DNA of 64,000 nt from Aurelia coerulea (GCA_039566865.1 CM076959.1:9593501-9657500); one strand, 5' to 3'; shown: positions 43,960 to 55,954, counted from the first letter of the stretch. Notes: generated by a model from the letters alone, not told the origin. Numbers and translations are program-made.

Positions 43960-46900
43960 TTGCTTCCAAGATCTAGCCAAAATTTCATGGTTTATTTTTG
44001 CTAGAATTCATAAATATCTACGTTCTTATTACGTAAACTATGAGTTCAGAACGTTCTGAAGCAATCAACAAGTTGTGCAAATTTTCCTTAGATTCATTTC
44101 CTAATTTCTTCAAAAATCTAGCCAAAGTTTTCTGATCTTTTTTCCTAGGGATTGATAATTTCCTTCATATATATCACTGCTTTAACGATAATGTTAGAAT
44201 TCTCTGAGGCTCCGGAATGTAGACTGTATGATAAATGCCATTGCTATTGCTGCTTTTGTTATGTGCTGGGTAGTCGAAAAGTTAACACGTTTGGAAGGCT
44301 GCGGAATGAAACATGTGTATCTGATGTTCAAAACTAACATGTTCGTTTATCAATCAAGGGCTAACTTAGATGCGAAAATCTTATTTTTTAAAGTCATTCA
44401 TTTTTAGACCCAAGAAAAGGAAAATGCTTTATAAAAAATATTCTTTATAAAAATAGTAAATATTTCGTAAATTTTGTGCAGTCGAAAAATCATTTAAAAT
44501 CTTCAAGTAGTTTTTTTCTAATTAATTCAGATATCTAGCTAAAGTTTTCTGGTATATTTTGGCCAGGACTTCATCAATGTCAATGTTCATAATAAACATT
44601 GCGGTAAAGATTTGCATAAGTTCTGCGATTAAGAAGAGTTCATGTAAATTTATCAAATATTCAATTTCTAATTGTTTCAAAAATCTGGCAATGATTTCGT
44701 ACGTCGTAATTGATCAAGTATCCTCTTTTTTAATTACTTTAAAATCTAGCCAAAATTTCCTGGTATGTTTTCACTAGGAATTCATCAATGTCAATGCACA
44801 TAATAAGCACTGCAGTCAAAATTTGTATAAGTTCTATATTCAATAATTCATGTACATTTATCAAATATTCTCTTTCTAATTGCCTCGAAAGTTTAGCCAT
44901 CCTCTGGACTTATTTTTCTTCAGATACATTAATGTCTTAATTACTTCAAGGATGTAGCCAAAATTTCTTGGTGTCTTTTCGCTAGATATTCGTAAAGATG
45001 AATTCGCATATTACATTTTTGAGTCCATCAAATATTTTTGCTCTAATTGTTTCAAAATATCTATTCTACATTTCATGACCTCCTTTGATCGTAGATACAT
45101 GAATTATAATGTACTGCTTATTTCAAGGAAGTAGCCAACATTTATTGGCGTCTTTTCGCTAGATATTTGTAAAGATGAATTTTCATATTAAGTTTTTAGT
45201 CCATCAAATATGTTTGTTCTAATTGTTTTTTTGAAGATGAATATTTGATGGCCTCAAACTGTAATATGAAAATTTACATTAACGAATATCTAGTGAAAAG
45301 ACACCAATAAATTTTGGCTACTTCCTTGAAATAAGCATTAAATTGTGATTCATGTATCAACAGTCAACGAACTTCATGAAATTTGGAAAAGATATTTTGA
45401 AACAATTAGAACATGACTATTTGATGGACTAAAAAAATGTAATATGAAAATTTATAATAACGAATATCTAGTGAAAAGACACCAATAAATTTTGGCTACT
45501 TCCTTGAAATAAGCAGTAAATTGTAATTCATGTATCTACGATCAAAGACGGTCATGAAATGTTGAATAGATATTTTATTGTTTCAAAATATCTTTTCCAA
45601 ATTTCATGAAGTGCTTTAACTGTAGTTACATGAATTAAAATTTACTGCTTATTTCAAGGAAGTAGCCAAAATTTCTTGTTGTCTTTTCGCAAGATATTCG
45701 TAAATGTAAATTTTCATATTACATTTTGAGGCCATCAAGTATTCATGTTCTAATTGTTTCAAAATATCTTTTCCAAATTTCATGACGTGCTTTAACTGTA
45801 GTTACATGAATTACAATTTACTGCTTATTTCATGGAAGTAGCCAAATGTCTTCGTCTCTTTTCACAAGATATTTGTAAATATAAATTTTCATATTACAGT
45901 TTGAGTTCATCAAATATTCATGTTCTAATTGTTTCAAAATATTTATTCCAAATTTACTAACGTGCTTTACCAGTAGATTAATGAATTACAATTTACTTCC
46001 TATTTCAAGGAGGTAGCCAAAGTTTCTTGGTGTTTTTTCGCTAGATATTCGTAAATATATATTTTCATATTACCTTTTTAAGTTCATCAAATATTCATTT
46101 TCGATTAGCCAAAATTTCATGACGAGTTTTGACTGTAGGCATGAACTTTAATACCTATGTATTGATTTCTTTAAGGATGAAACCAAAATTTTCTTGGTTC
46201 CAAGATATTCTTAAATATTAATGTTCTTTTTACATTGTTAAGTCCATCAAATATTCATTTTCGAATTGCCAAAATTTCATCACGAGTTTTGACTGAAGGC
46301 ATGAACTTTAATACCAATGTATTGATTTCTTTAAGGATGAAGCTAAAATTTTCTTGGTTCCAAGATATTCTTAAATATTAATGTTCTTTTTACATTTTTA
46401 AGTCCATCAAATATTCATTTTCGAATTGCTACAAAAATCTAGCCAAAATTTTATGAGCTTTCTTTTACTGTAGATGCATCATAGCTAACTGAACAATATT
46501 AGATTTAGAATTTCAAAATAGTTAATTGTAATACCCTCTTGTCTTATTTGCTGCACTTCTCTACGGCTGTGTTGTGTTTCCTTTATTGACTGCTGCACTG
46601 CATCATTGTTCGAATGCGAGAGTTCGATGCGAGGTAACTAATGCAGTACTATATGATAATACTATTATATAGTACTGCATCAGTTGCCTCACATTGAACT
46701 CTCGCATTCGAACAAATATGCAGTACAGAAGTCAATAAAGGAAACACAGCACACTGTAGAGAAGTGCAGCAAATAAGCCAAGAGGGTATCACAATTAACT
46801 ATTTTGAAATTTTAAACTTATTAGTGTTCAGTTAACCGCCTGGGCTTCCTGTGGATACATAAATTTGAATACCAATGCATTGATTACTTTAAGGATGAAG

Positions 46901-47060
46901 CCAACATTTCTTGGTGCGTTTTCGCTTGATGTTCGTAAATATCAATGTTCTTATTACTTCAACGATATTGTCAAATTTCCTGAACTTCTGCAATCAATAT
47001 AATCAAGACTTATGTAAATTCATCAAATATTCATTTTCCAATTGCTTTGAAAACATAGTC
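43960..47060. repeat. degenerate satellite, period 160-190 bp
   Basis: The phrase (C/T)ATCAAATATTC recurs near 44655, 44848, 45026, 45207, 45733, 45907, 46084, 46246, 46408 and 47018, each followed by a TCTAATTGTTTCAAAA-type segment and TAGCCAAAATTTC. Units between about 45232 and 45570 are inverted. From 46084 to 46408 the period shortens to 162, a separate sub-family. A palindrome at 46484-46833 interrupts the array. Confidence 0.8.
46484..46833. mobile_element. 350-bp palindrome (fold-back element)
   Basis: Arms of about 170 bases meet at an AT-rich centre (ATATGATAATACTATTATAT, about 46648-46674). Outer ends GCTAACTGAACA and, inverted, GGTTAACTGAACAC. Inner landmarks ATTCGAATGCGAGAGTT-type and GGAAACACAGCA are on both arms with few differences, so the palindrome is young relative to the satellite that holds it. 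Confidence 0.85.
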
Positions 47061-47649
47061 AAATTTTTCCGGCGTCGTCTGTAAACGCAGGCGGCCGACG
47101 AAATAAAACATCTAAACCATCGACCCAGCATGCCTACATTCATCATTTAATGGAGTATTGTCTAGAGAGAAGGCAATGTTATTACAGCCTTGTTGCGTTT
47201 ATTATTGCAAAGTATTGAGTGGATAGATGATCGGTCTGGTAATTAGTTTAGCTCACCTGGACTGCAATTGAATTGCAAACACAGTGGAAATGGAGGCCAA
47301 TAGAGTCATTTGTTTGATCCATAAAGAAACGTCATGCTTACAATAGTTGTTTGCATTTACCGCCCGATCGATCAGAATTGCACTCTCGTTATAAAAACCA
47401 GACCATACGCTTCTACGGACAATGATATCGGCAAATATTTAATGGTAGAGATATTCAAATCTACTATGAAATTTACCTGACTGAAATCGGCCACTCCATT
47501 CTGAATTTATGAGGGATTTTCACGAGAAAGCCTCTTCAAAAAACCTTCAAAACGTACCCAAAATCATAACCAAATTTCCCTAACATTTCTGCCTCACAAT
47601 GGCCTTACAGCAATGACTTGTGGACGCTTTCTATTCAAGGGGGTTCCAT

Positions 47650-47930
47650 TTTCTCAAGAGGACAAAATACATGAATTGATGTGAGTGTCATCAATTTTAG
47701 GAAGGAGAATTTGCTCATTGTTTTCATTGGTTTTTTGCAGGTTTTTGGGAGGGACTTTCTGCAGAAAATCACCCATATCCACGGGAAGGAATGGCCGATT
47801 AAAAGCCGAGTAAACTACTAAACCTAATTGAATATATTGGCAATAAAACAAGACTGTATTCAATATTTTTGCTTTGATATTCATGGAGCAGTGGCCTTCC
47901 AAGCGGGGATCCTTTTTCTGACTCACCCGG
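47650..47930 (-). mobile_element. one-ended CCGGGTGAGTC element
   Basis: GACTCACCCGG followed by TA at 47931-47932 is the tip of a CCGGGTG-type element reading leftward (CCGGGTGAGTCAGAAAAAGG). A minus frame runs through the tip, but no opposite end was found. Confidence 0.5.
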
Positions 47931-48589
47931 TATTTTGATAAGAAACTGGGAGCATGAGGCAGTACTGAAAGTGTCTTAAAATTCTCAACGGGTTCATGGG
48001 AATTTTTTCGAATTTTGTTTCTCGTATACTGTACCCTTATGAAGATACAATGACGTTTTTTCCGAAGCCATGCCAGTGTCCAAACATCACTCAACTTCTT
48101 GCAGAGTTATTGAGTAAAGGAGAAGTGAAAATAAACCGAAAATGCGATAGAGTTGTCCTGAACTTAACTTAAATATTCTCAGATACAGGTTTCCCAGTGC
48201 TGACATTCCTCAACTTTTAATATCATGACAGTTTTGTTTCTTAAAAATAATTTCTTTGAAGATAACCAGACCATCTGATCCTAAGGTGCGATCTTGAGAG
48301 CTTTGGTCCAGCTTTTATGATGCAGGTTTATGGTAACTTTATGGTGGAAGGTGTTTGCCTTGAAATACGTAGTCATTTGCTTATGTCTGATTCGATTAGT
48401 TTTCTTTGTGTGCTCAAAGGTCTTGGTCATTGGATGTTAAGTCAGAAACTGGCGATCTCGCTTAATTGTAAATCTCTAGGGCAAATAATACCTATCAACG
48501 ACAAACATTATCAAATCAATCATGCACGTATTCCTTCATAAGAAACTCAGCTCTCAAATCAACAAAAACGTTTGTTGTGATTCATTTTC

Positions 48590-48965
48590 TCGTTAATAAA
48601 TGTTGGTCTTGATAACTGGGGAAGGAAGGAAAAGTTTGAAAACTTTATACAGAGAGTCGAATATGAGTTTTTTCGAGAATTTTCCAAAAATTGGAAGCAG
48701 AGAAATTGGACGATAATTTCTGTTTATGTTTTTCTCGTTCTTTTTGTGAACAGACACAACATCTGCATGTTTCCATACATCGAGAAATGTACCGCTTCTC
48801 AAACAGTTTATGAATATTATCTTCAAAGGCACAACCAATGCAGAATCACACATTTTTATCATCCTTACAGATATTTCATCCCAGCCATGCGCTTTATTAG
48901 GATTGAGTGATCTAATAATTCTCAGTATCTTTTCAAAGAAATGTTACCATTTTCACTTAATATGT
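48590..48965 (-). pseudogene. internal LINE RT fragment
   Basis: Minus-strand reading gives PNKAHGWDEIS, then MIKMCDSALVVPL, SGTFLDVWKHADVVSVHKK and NYRPISLLPIFGKFSKKLIF: the pre-RT region and RT motifs 0-1. It breaks off before motif A, so both ends are lost; the 3' loss is unusual for simple LINE insertion and implies a later deletion or rearrangement. Confidence 0.85.
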
Positions 48966-48969
48966 GCTT

Positions 48970-49077
48970 TTGATCACAAAGTCTACTTTGTAATCTAAGA
49001 AGGGGCTTTGAGGTCAGTCAGTCAGTCAGTCAGTCAGAAAGAAATTAAGTGACAATCCAACTAAGGTAGTCACGCAG
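48970..49077 (+). mobile_element. repeat family A, truncated copy 3
   Basis: GATCACAAAGTCTACTTTGT followed by AATCTAAGAAGGGGC and tandem GTCA units (49014-49037) match the start of copies 1 and 2. The copy ends at GTAGTCACGC, where LINE sequence begins. Confidence 0.65.
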
Positions 49078-49640
49078 GTAATTATTGCCCCTTGATCTGG
49101 ATATACCATGGGAACACTCGAGTCAGATACAGTCAGATAGACCATTTCCACAAAAGAACATTAAGAATTGTTCAAAATGACTTCAATATGCCAATTGAAG
49201 TACATCTTGAAAGGACAGATGAACGAAAAGTACACACACAAAATTTGCAGAAATTGATGCTTCAAATCTTTAAGTGCCTTTCAGAAGAAGATCCATCATT
49301 TATATGGACATTCTTTGAAAGAAAACACATAAAATATGAATTACGCACCAAGAATCTCTTGCGATTACCGGAAAGAAATACAAGTACGTTCGGAATTAAT
49401 TCGCTTATAATAAGATGCTCTTCTTTGGAACACTCTACCTGGTACCATAGAAAATGCAAACTCAACAGCGACATTTAAAAGAACGATCAAAGAATGGAAT
49501 GGGCAAAATTGTGCATGCAAGATCTGCAACTAAATTTGTAGTATTGCACATAATTGGTTTGAATTAGTTTGTAAGTATATATTGTTCCAACTGGAAATAA
49601 TTTGATGATAGTAATGATGATACGCGTAATAATAATCATC
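49078..49640 (+). mobile_element. LINE 3' end fragment
   Basis: Begins abruptly at NYCPLIWIYHGN and runs to the C-terminal cysteine motif near 49534, then a short UTR with ATG/ATA-rich sequence to about 49640. It is plus strand, opposite to the RT fragment at 48590-48965. Confidence 0.8.
49092..49534 (+). pseudogene. LINE C-terminal region
   Basis: Recognisable blocks in order: DHFHKRTLRIVQNDF, QNLQKLMLQIFKCL, FFERKHIKYELRTKNLLRLP and GINSL. A frameshift near 49425-49478 shifts the last part, which reads EWNGQNCACKIC-N-stop at about 49494-49534. It is the same C-terminal organisation as 613-1752. Confidence 0.85.
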
Positions 49641-50365
49641 ATTTTTGAGTTGGGTTTTTTATAACGAGTTTCTGACAAAGAAGAACACTTTTTAATACGG
49701 TTGGGTCCTTCCCGAAATGAAACAAGAGCTCCAGTCTATTTAATGCCATTTAATACTAGCAATAGTTACTACTAGGTGCCCCACACCAGATACCTCTAGC
49801 AGGGTATGGTAAACACTAAAAAGGTAGATCAGTGTTGCAGTTTTCACATAGTGATTTCCATATCCATTCTGGCTAAATATTTGACACTTGTGCATAAAAT
49901 CTGCCACAGCATGTATTCACAGAAAGCATAGGGCTCGAATCTTTGCAACATAACTCATTAACTATATGTTAGTGTTTGGTATAACAACATAACTGATTGA
50001 CTGTGTGATAACAAAAAATCATCTTGAAAAAATAAAGAGAAAAGATTGAAGTTTGCCTTCTGGCATTAGATTCTGCAAAGCCGACTTTTCATTGCATTGT
50101 TGCCAAACGAAGAAAGAAGAGCATAAGAATCAGTCATAACAAGAGAAGAAAATGCCTCAAAAGCACCAAAAACCAAATTAAATCTGCTAATTTAGTGAAT
50201 TAGAATTGTTACAAAAGTATCGCTGGTTACTCCAAATCATAGCAGTTCATAAAAATATACGAGATGCTCTTAAAAAATCGGTCATGCAAAATTAACTGAC
50301 TGGCCTAGGCCTTGTTTGCATCATGGCTTTGTTGAGGTAGTTAGGGGCCAATGCTGTTCCCCTGC
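49641..50365. other. no recognisable gene
   Basis: AT-rich, short frames only; nothing matched. Confidence 0.4.
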
Positions 50366-50526
50366 CAGGGCCGTAGGAAGAAGATTCGGATTGGGGGGGG
50401 GCAATTGTTCTTAAAACAATAGAGAACAATACATCTAATTAATTCATCTGACGTAGCACCATTGTTGTAGAAAATTATTGGGGGGCTTGAGCCCCCCCCC
50501 TGCCCCCCCCGCTTCCTACGGGCCTG
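50366..50526. mobile_element. MITE with CAGGGCCGTAGGAAG ends
   Basis: CCAGGGCCGTAGGAAG on the left is inverted as CTTCCTACGGGCCTG on the right, with G-runs (50393-50401) and C-runs inside each end. It is about 160 bases and non-coding. Related one-sided sequences lie near 19120 and 61850-62080. Confidence 0.7.
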
Positions 50527-51291
50527 TCCCCTGCTCTGGCATGCTCTGCTGGTCTCCTTCTTTTTACCCTCAAAAATTGCCCTCTACTAGCTTTGCCAAA
50601 AACCATTTGTTTGTTTTGTTTTGTTGTTGTTATCTCAAACTGTTACTATGGACACCCCTGAGGCTTTTTGGCATGGAAAGAAAGAGAATTCTCTCCTCTG
50701 TTGAAAGCCCTTTGTTTCAGATAAAAGAGTATGCTGAGAGAATACATATTACGTTACGTAATATGTTAAAGGCAATCTGTCCCCTTCGATGAATGAAAAT
50801 AAAATCGATAAAGATCTCTATTGTATATTCCAGAAGTTGGTGTTATCCAAAGAAATCAGGGTCATAGAGACTCAGTGATGCATGAATTTAGCTGCAGCGT
50901 AAATAAGGTAAATAAAGCAGTAACCAAGGTCAGAACAATAGGGGACAGATTGCTTTTAAGCACCATATGGCGTGATATCATCATTATTCTATTCTCCTTT
51001 ATAATCCAGCTCAGTGAAATACAAACTACAACGAGTGCAGTAAATCTATGCCTTGCGAACCCGATTAAACCTGTTTTGACAGAAAACCAATCACATTCCA
51101 CCATTCTCAAACAAGCTTGCGTAAAACCTTGTCAATCCTGTATTACGACGAAAAATTCCAAATATCCGAGGATTTGAGATTCGAAGCCCTGGCCTGTGCA
51201 GCCTCGTATGCGCGCGGTGGGCTATAAAGCCCCACTTCGGTGTGGGGCAATAAATTAAGTGTTAATTTTTTGAACATAATAGAACACTGTT
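50527..51291. other. no confident gene; one 118-codon frame
   Basis: A plus-strand frame at 50821-51177 includes a hydrophobic stretch (DIIIILFSFIIQLS) that could span a membrane, but the frame has no recognised relatives and no splice signals I trust. Confidence 0.25.
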
Positions 51292-51749
51292 CCCCCTGGG
51301 GGTACTTCACTATCGGAGACGGGGATGTGCGCCAGTTTTGGGTAGTTTTTGGCCTGACAATTCTGGGATTAGGGGTATACTTGTACTAGAAATTTCTGTG
51401 ATTGGGGTATACTTTCACCTGGAATTTTCTGGGATTGGGGTTGACTGTTATACTAAAAGTTCTGGTAATGGGTGTTCAATGTCCCCATTGATTCTGAACA
51501 GATTTGTTCTGCTTGTGACCATATATGAGAGGATATCCTTACTTTCGCCTTAAAATTGAATGCGTTGAATTGTTTTTGTTACTTCTTCAAAATTCTGGGA
51601 TTTGGTGTACATACCTGACCTATATTCTGGGATAGGGTATCAATATCTGACCAAAATTCTGGGATTGGGTCATTACAGAAATCCTGGCGATGCACACCTC
51701 TGTATGAATTGAATTTATAGTGAAGTACGGGGGTTACTTCCCCCCGGGA
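51292..51749. mobile_element. GC-tipped MITE with internal repeats
   Basis: Left CCCCCTGGGGGTACTTCACT, inverted right CCCGGGGGGAAGTAACCCCC then GTACTTCACTAT. The interior has tandem-like units of about 37-40 bases with TTCTGGGATTGGGGT, matching the design seen at 27.4 kb. It is non-coding. Confidence 0.8.
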
Positions 51750-52817
51750 CTGTTTCTTCAAATAGGATGTTTTAGTTTTATTGTCAATAAATTTATTGCA
51801 GAGTTCCTTAATTTGCATAACTATAAATTCTTTGAGGATGGCAAAAATAGCTTTTGAGCCGAGAGAACTACAAGATCGAACCGAAACAGAAACAAAAATT
51901 AAAGTTTTCGGCATCATTTGGATTAGTCATTGACCTTGAAGTGACCTCTGATGTCTCTGATCGCTTGTCATAGAGCCCCTTACTATTCTGGCAGAGGCTA
52001 TATTGGAATTTCTCATAAAGTAGGTTTCTATTTGCCAACAAAAGAAAGTGAGTGTAGTCTTTACCTGACCCGATAAATCTTAATTATATAGCATATAATA
52101 TGAAATAAATCATCTCTTCATTTTCTTAGTGATGAAATGCCGAAAGTTGCTTTCTCAAATTCCATAACATCACCAATCTCAATTTGAAAGGACCACGCGT
52201 GTCTTTTGTTCTGCTCTTTTGTCTAGGACAAAGTGAAAGGCCACAATCCCAAAATATTAGTTCGACTACGTGAGTTAATCCTTAGCGGTTTATTTCCGGT
52301 CGGCCACGTGGCATAACGTTTACAAGAATAGAATTTGACCACAGAACAAAAGAAGAGTTAAAGAGGACCGCGTGTTTCTTTGTATTCTAATCAATTGTAA
52401 TGCCCGTGGGAATGAATCTATTTTATTGTTTACAGCCGTGTTAACATTGGTTTCAGTATTCGTATTGACAGGAAATTGATTTCAAACATCGAGCTGTTTT
52501 TTCCCTCGGTTTAATGGCACTGTCCCCGCAGATTGCGCTCTCAGTGTCCGCGTTTTCTGCAGTTTAGTTCTCTTTGACTTGACCGCAACAAAATTCCTGT
52601 TCTCGAAAATTTCTCTTTGAGCACATTCACTTAAAGGGAATAGACATAGCTATATCTCGTAGCCGCTATAAATAGGCTGAAGAAACGCCCACAAAACCAT
52701 TGTTTCTTTAGCTACACAAAGAAACCGGATGCGTCAAAGTTGTCGAGTACAATAGATTATATTTTTGACCTGGCCCGGGCCAGCTTTTAACTATGTCGAT
52801 TCCCTTTAAAAAGAAAA
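51750..52817. other. no recognisable gene
   Basis: Mixed-composition sequence with short frames only. Confidence 0.4.
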
Positions 52818-53287
52818 CGGGGAACTTTAAAATGGGGAACTTTAAAACGGGGAACGGGGAACGGGGAACGGGGAACGGGGAACTTTAAAATGGGGAACTT
52901 TAAAACGGGGAACTTTAAGACGGGGAACGGGGAACGGGGAACGGGGAACTTTAAAATGGGGAACTTTAAAACGGGGAACGGGGAACGGGGAACTTTAAAA
53001 CGGGGAACGGGGAACGGGGAACGGGGAACTTTAAAATGGGGAACTTTAAAATGGGGAACGGGGAACGGGGAACGGGGAACTTTAAAACGGGGAACGGGGA
53101 ACGGGGAACGGGGAACAGGGAACGGGGAACTTTAAAATGGGGAACTTTAAAACGGGGAACGGGGAACGGGGAACGGGGAACTTTAAAATGGGGGACTTTA
53201 AAACGGGGAACGGGAAACGGGAAACGGGGAACGGGGAACTTTAAAATGGGGAACTCTAAAACGGGGAACTTTAAAACGGGGAACTTT
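52818..53287 (+). repeat. GGGGAAC / GGGGAACTTTAAAA array 1
   Basis: Two interleaved units: the heptamer GGGGAAC and the 15-mer GGGGAACTTTAAAA(C/T). A recurring higher-order order is a T-ending 15-mer, a C-ending 15-mer, then two to four heptamers. Few sequence variants occur (GGGAAAC, GGGGACT, CTCTAAA), so the array is young or homogenised. All frames lack stops over long stretches, giving peptide repeats such as GERGTGN. Confidence 0.95.
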
Positions 53288-54737
53288 CCAGCCGTATATT
53301 TTTCTTGGTGGATATGCATTTCTCAGCTGTAATTTTTCCTCCACCTTCCCTTTCAATTTATCTACTCGCATCAGTTGCTCTGGTCTTCAGATGTTACGAC
53401 TTCAATACGGCACAGTTTTAGTTTTCGGCCTGTGTACGAATGTTCAGTCGAGGACACTTACTTTATTCATAAGTCATGTCTAACACGAATTTATTTCAAA
53501 TATGAAAAATAATCGAGTGGAAATGGCAAAATGTACTATAAACTAGTATTTCGTCTGTTTCTATCTTAGGATACTGTATAGCAACATTAAGAACAGATAT
53601 AAATTCAGAGCATCCAGAACATGCAACATTGGGCATTATGACAGTCATGTACCTATTCTCACAGGACCGAATGCTCGGAATTTTTAATATTTTAGTCCCA
53701 CGGGCCTAACTTTTGCAAAATCGCCTATCTTGGGACTAGTCCTAGTCCCCACAGTCCAAGGGCCATATTTAGACCTTTGTAGTAGTCAGTTTTAGCCCTC
53801 TTCAAGAAAAAACGAACATCGGTGAACTCGAAATCGACCCACCCTCCTCCCTCAGTGGCAGCGCACGTTTGATACCACTCTCCTTACCACAACAGCAAAG
53901 TCTCCTTCGCACTCCCCATATCTAAATATTTGGTAAGGAGAGCATAAGGTCTGTGAGAATATAACACTTTTCCTTGTGGCACAGTCATGTAAAATAGCTG
54001 CGATGGAGATATGATAGCTGCGAGGGGCACCCTCATTGCCATCAGGTTTTACGGGGTTTTTGCCAACTGCTTGCAAGCGCACCTTTGCAACTATTTCAAT
54101 TTTCCTCCCGTAGCTAGCGACATAAAATCTGTCCTGGGTATGGTTTCCATTTCCCTTCATTAATTTCAGAAGATTTTTAATTTGTAAAGTTCTTGGCACA
54201 GCCCCCTGAAAATCAGTCATACTGACTGACGGGGCTACCTTGGATAAATAATTTTAAAATGAAATGAACTGAAAGCAAGAAAAAGACTCTAGATTATTGG
54301 ACAATTTAATCTGATGCTATGAAACTGAACAAAACTCTGAATAGAACTAGCTTCTAATAAAAACAAAATAAACAACAGATAATTGTTGAATGTTTGAATG
54401 TATCTAGCTATTGAATGTTTCTTGAAATTATCAGATTTTGAGTACTCTACTTTAAGATTTTCCTATGTTTAGACATTACTCAAGCACCTTCTGAGTAATG
54501 TCAAACAGGAAACGAGTGAAAATAAAACAAAAAGATGTCAAGGATTTCCTTTTTCCCAGTAGTGGAGTTTCTTAATTTTTGGTGATCCGAGAATTGAGAT
54601 TCTTATAGAAAATATGCAGTTTCTTGTAACAAATACGTGTAAATTCAAATATAAATAAATTCAAATATAAATACCACAATAAGGATACCGTGCTCGTTTC
54701 AAATCTGAGGATGGTGCTTTCAGGCAAAGAAGCCCAA
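53288..54737. other. spacer between arrays; no confident gene
   Basis: Apart from the low-confidence frame listed at 53852-54220, only short frames are present. The sequence is not repeated elsewhere in the window as far as I can see. Confidence 0.4.
53852..54220 (-). CDS. hypothetical ORF
   Basis: A 122-codon frame with mixed, non-repetitive composition (segments LQIKNLLKLMKGNG, YGRKIEIVAKVRLQAVG, YHISIAAILHDC and CEGDFAVVVRRVVS). It is one of the few longer frames without AT-biased codons, but I recognise no domain and no splice structure. It could be an exon, a repeat-encoded remnant or chance. Confidence 0.2.
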   Translation of the reverse strand: MTDFQGAVPRTLQIKNLLKLMKGNGNHTQDRFYVASYGRKIEIVAKVRLQAVGKNPVKPDGNEGAPRSYHISIAAILHDCATRKSVIFSQTLCSPYQIFRYGECEGDFAVVVRRVVSNVRCH

Positions 54738-55070
54738 GTTCCCCATTTTAAAGTTCCCCATCTTAAAGTACCCCGTTTTAAAGTTCCCTGTTTTAAAGTT
54801 CCCCGTTTTAAAGTTCCCCATCTTAAAGTACCCCGTTTTAAAGTTCCCCATTTTAAAGTTCCCCGTTCCCCGTTCCCCGTTCCCCGTTTTAAAGTTCCCC
54901 ATTTTAAAGTTCCCCGTTCCCCGTTCCCCGTTCCCCGTTCCCCGTTTTAAAGTTCCCCATTTTAAAGTTCCCCATTCCCCGTTCCCCGTTTTAAAGTTCC
55001 CCATTTTAAAGTTCCCCGTTTTAAAGTTCCCCGTTCCCCGTTCCCCGTTTTAAAGTTCCCCGTTTTAAAG
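54738..55070 (-). repeat. GGGGAAC array 2
   Basis: Same unit system as array 1 but on the opposite strand (GTTCCCC on the plus strand). The first third is almost only 15-mers, with AAGAT variants; heptamer runs begin later. It ends CCCGTTTTAAAGATAGCC, a border shared with array 3. Confidence 0.95.
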
Positions 55071-55337
55071 ATAGCCACTCGAAAGGTACCTGAGTGAAGT
55101 CTAAACATTGAAAAGACTTCAATGACTCTGTTTTGAAACGTGTGAACATTCATGGGCACAGGTGGTGAACATGAAGATTGTTATGGAACCCCTAAGAAAC
55201 TCGTATGAAACTCTGAGTATTAAAAATCTGATAATTTTAAGAAACTTCCAGTACTGGCCGAAACTCTCAGTTTCTTATAAAAATACGTGTATGCCTGTGC
55301 CATGAAGAAAAGGTAAATGGCTATGGTAATTCCCAAT
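55071..55337. other. spacer between arrays 2 and 3
   Basis: Non-repetitive DNA of 267 bases that separates the two arrays of equal orientation; no gene recognised. Confidence 0.4.
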
Positions 55338-55732
55338 GTTCCCCCTTTTAAAGTTCCCCGTTTTAAAGTTCCCCGTTTTGAAGTTCCCCGTTCCCCGTTC
55401 CCCGTTTTAAAGTTCCCCATTTTAAAGTTCCCCGTTCCCCGTTCCCCGTTTTAAAGTTCCCCATTTTAAAGTTCCCCGTTCCCCGTTCCCCGTTTTAAAG
55501 TTCCCCATTTTAAAGTTCCCCGTTCCCCGTTCCCCGTTTTAAAGTTCCCCATTTTAAAGTTCCCCGTTCCCCGTTCCCCGTTCCCCGTTTTAAAGTTCCC
55601 CATTTTAAAGTTCCCCGTTCCCCGTTCCCCGTTCCCCGTTTTAAAGTTCCCCATTTTAAAGTTCCCCGTTCCCCGTTCCCCGTTCCCCGTTCCCCGTTCC
55701 CCGTTCCCCGTTCCCCGTTCCCCGTTTTAAAG
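55338..55732 (-). repeat. GGGGAAC array 3
   Basis: The most regular array: repeated blocks of two or three heptamers then two 15-mers, finishing with eight consecutive heptamers. Its right border is CCCGTTTTAAAGATAGCC, identical to array 2. Confidence 0.95.
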
Positions 55733-55954
55733 ATAGCCGCCTTGTGACCATAGTGTTGTGACAAATGCTCTTTTCGTTTGTTGAAAGGTAAGAACAAGTT
55801 CGGGGCTCGTATGATTGTTGATGAAACAAAAGATTACACTGTTGTGAATTATGTGTAGGCCTAGACATTTATCCAACTTTTTTCTCTCTTTTTTCAGCGA
55901 AATTGCGTCTTTCAATCTGCGAAATGAGTGACGTGATGTCATTTGATAGAGAGT

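Noticed and set aside
47654..48094. 146-codon minus ORF
   Set aside because: Part of it (YRVSQKKDP) is the translation of a CCGGGTGAGTCAG element tip; there is no domain in the rest.
50478..50792. 104-codon plus-strand ORF
   Set aside because: It starts inside the C-run of a MITE and its first residues (P-P-P-A-P-P-A) are homopolymer-derived; no domain follows.
52818..53287. Telomeric repeat array
   Set aside because: Units GGGGAAC and GGGGAACTTTAAAA do not match known telomere repeats of animals such as TTAGGG, and the array is internal with both orientations nearby.
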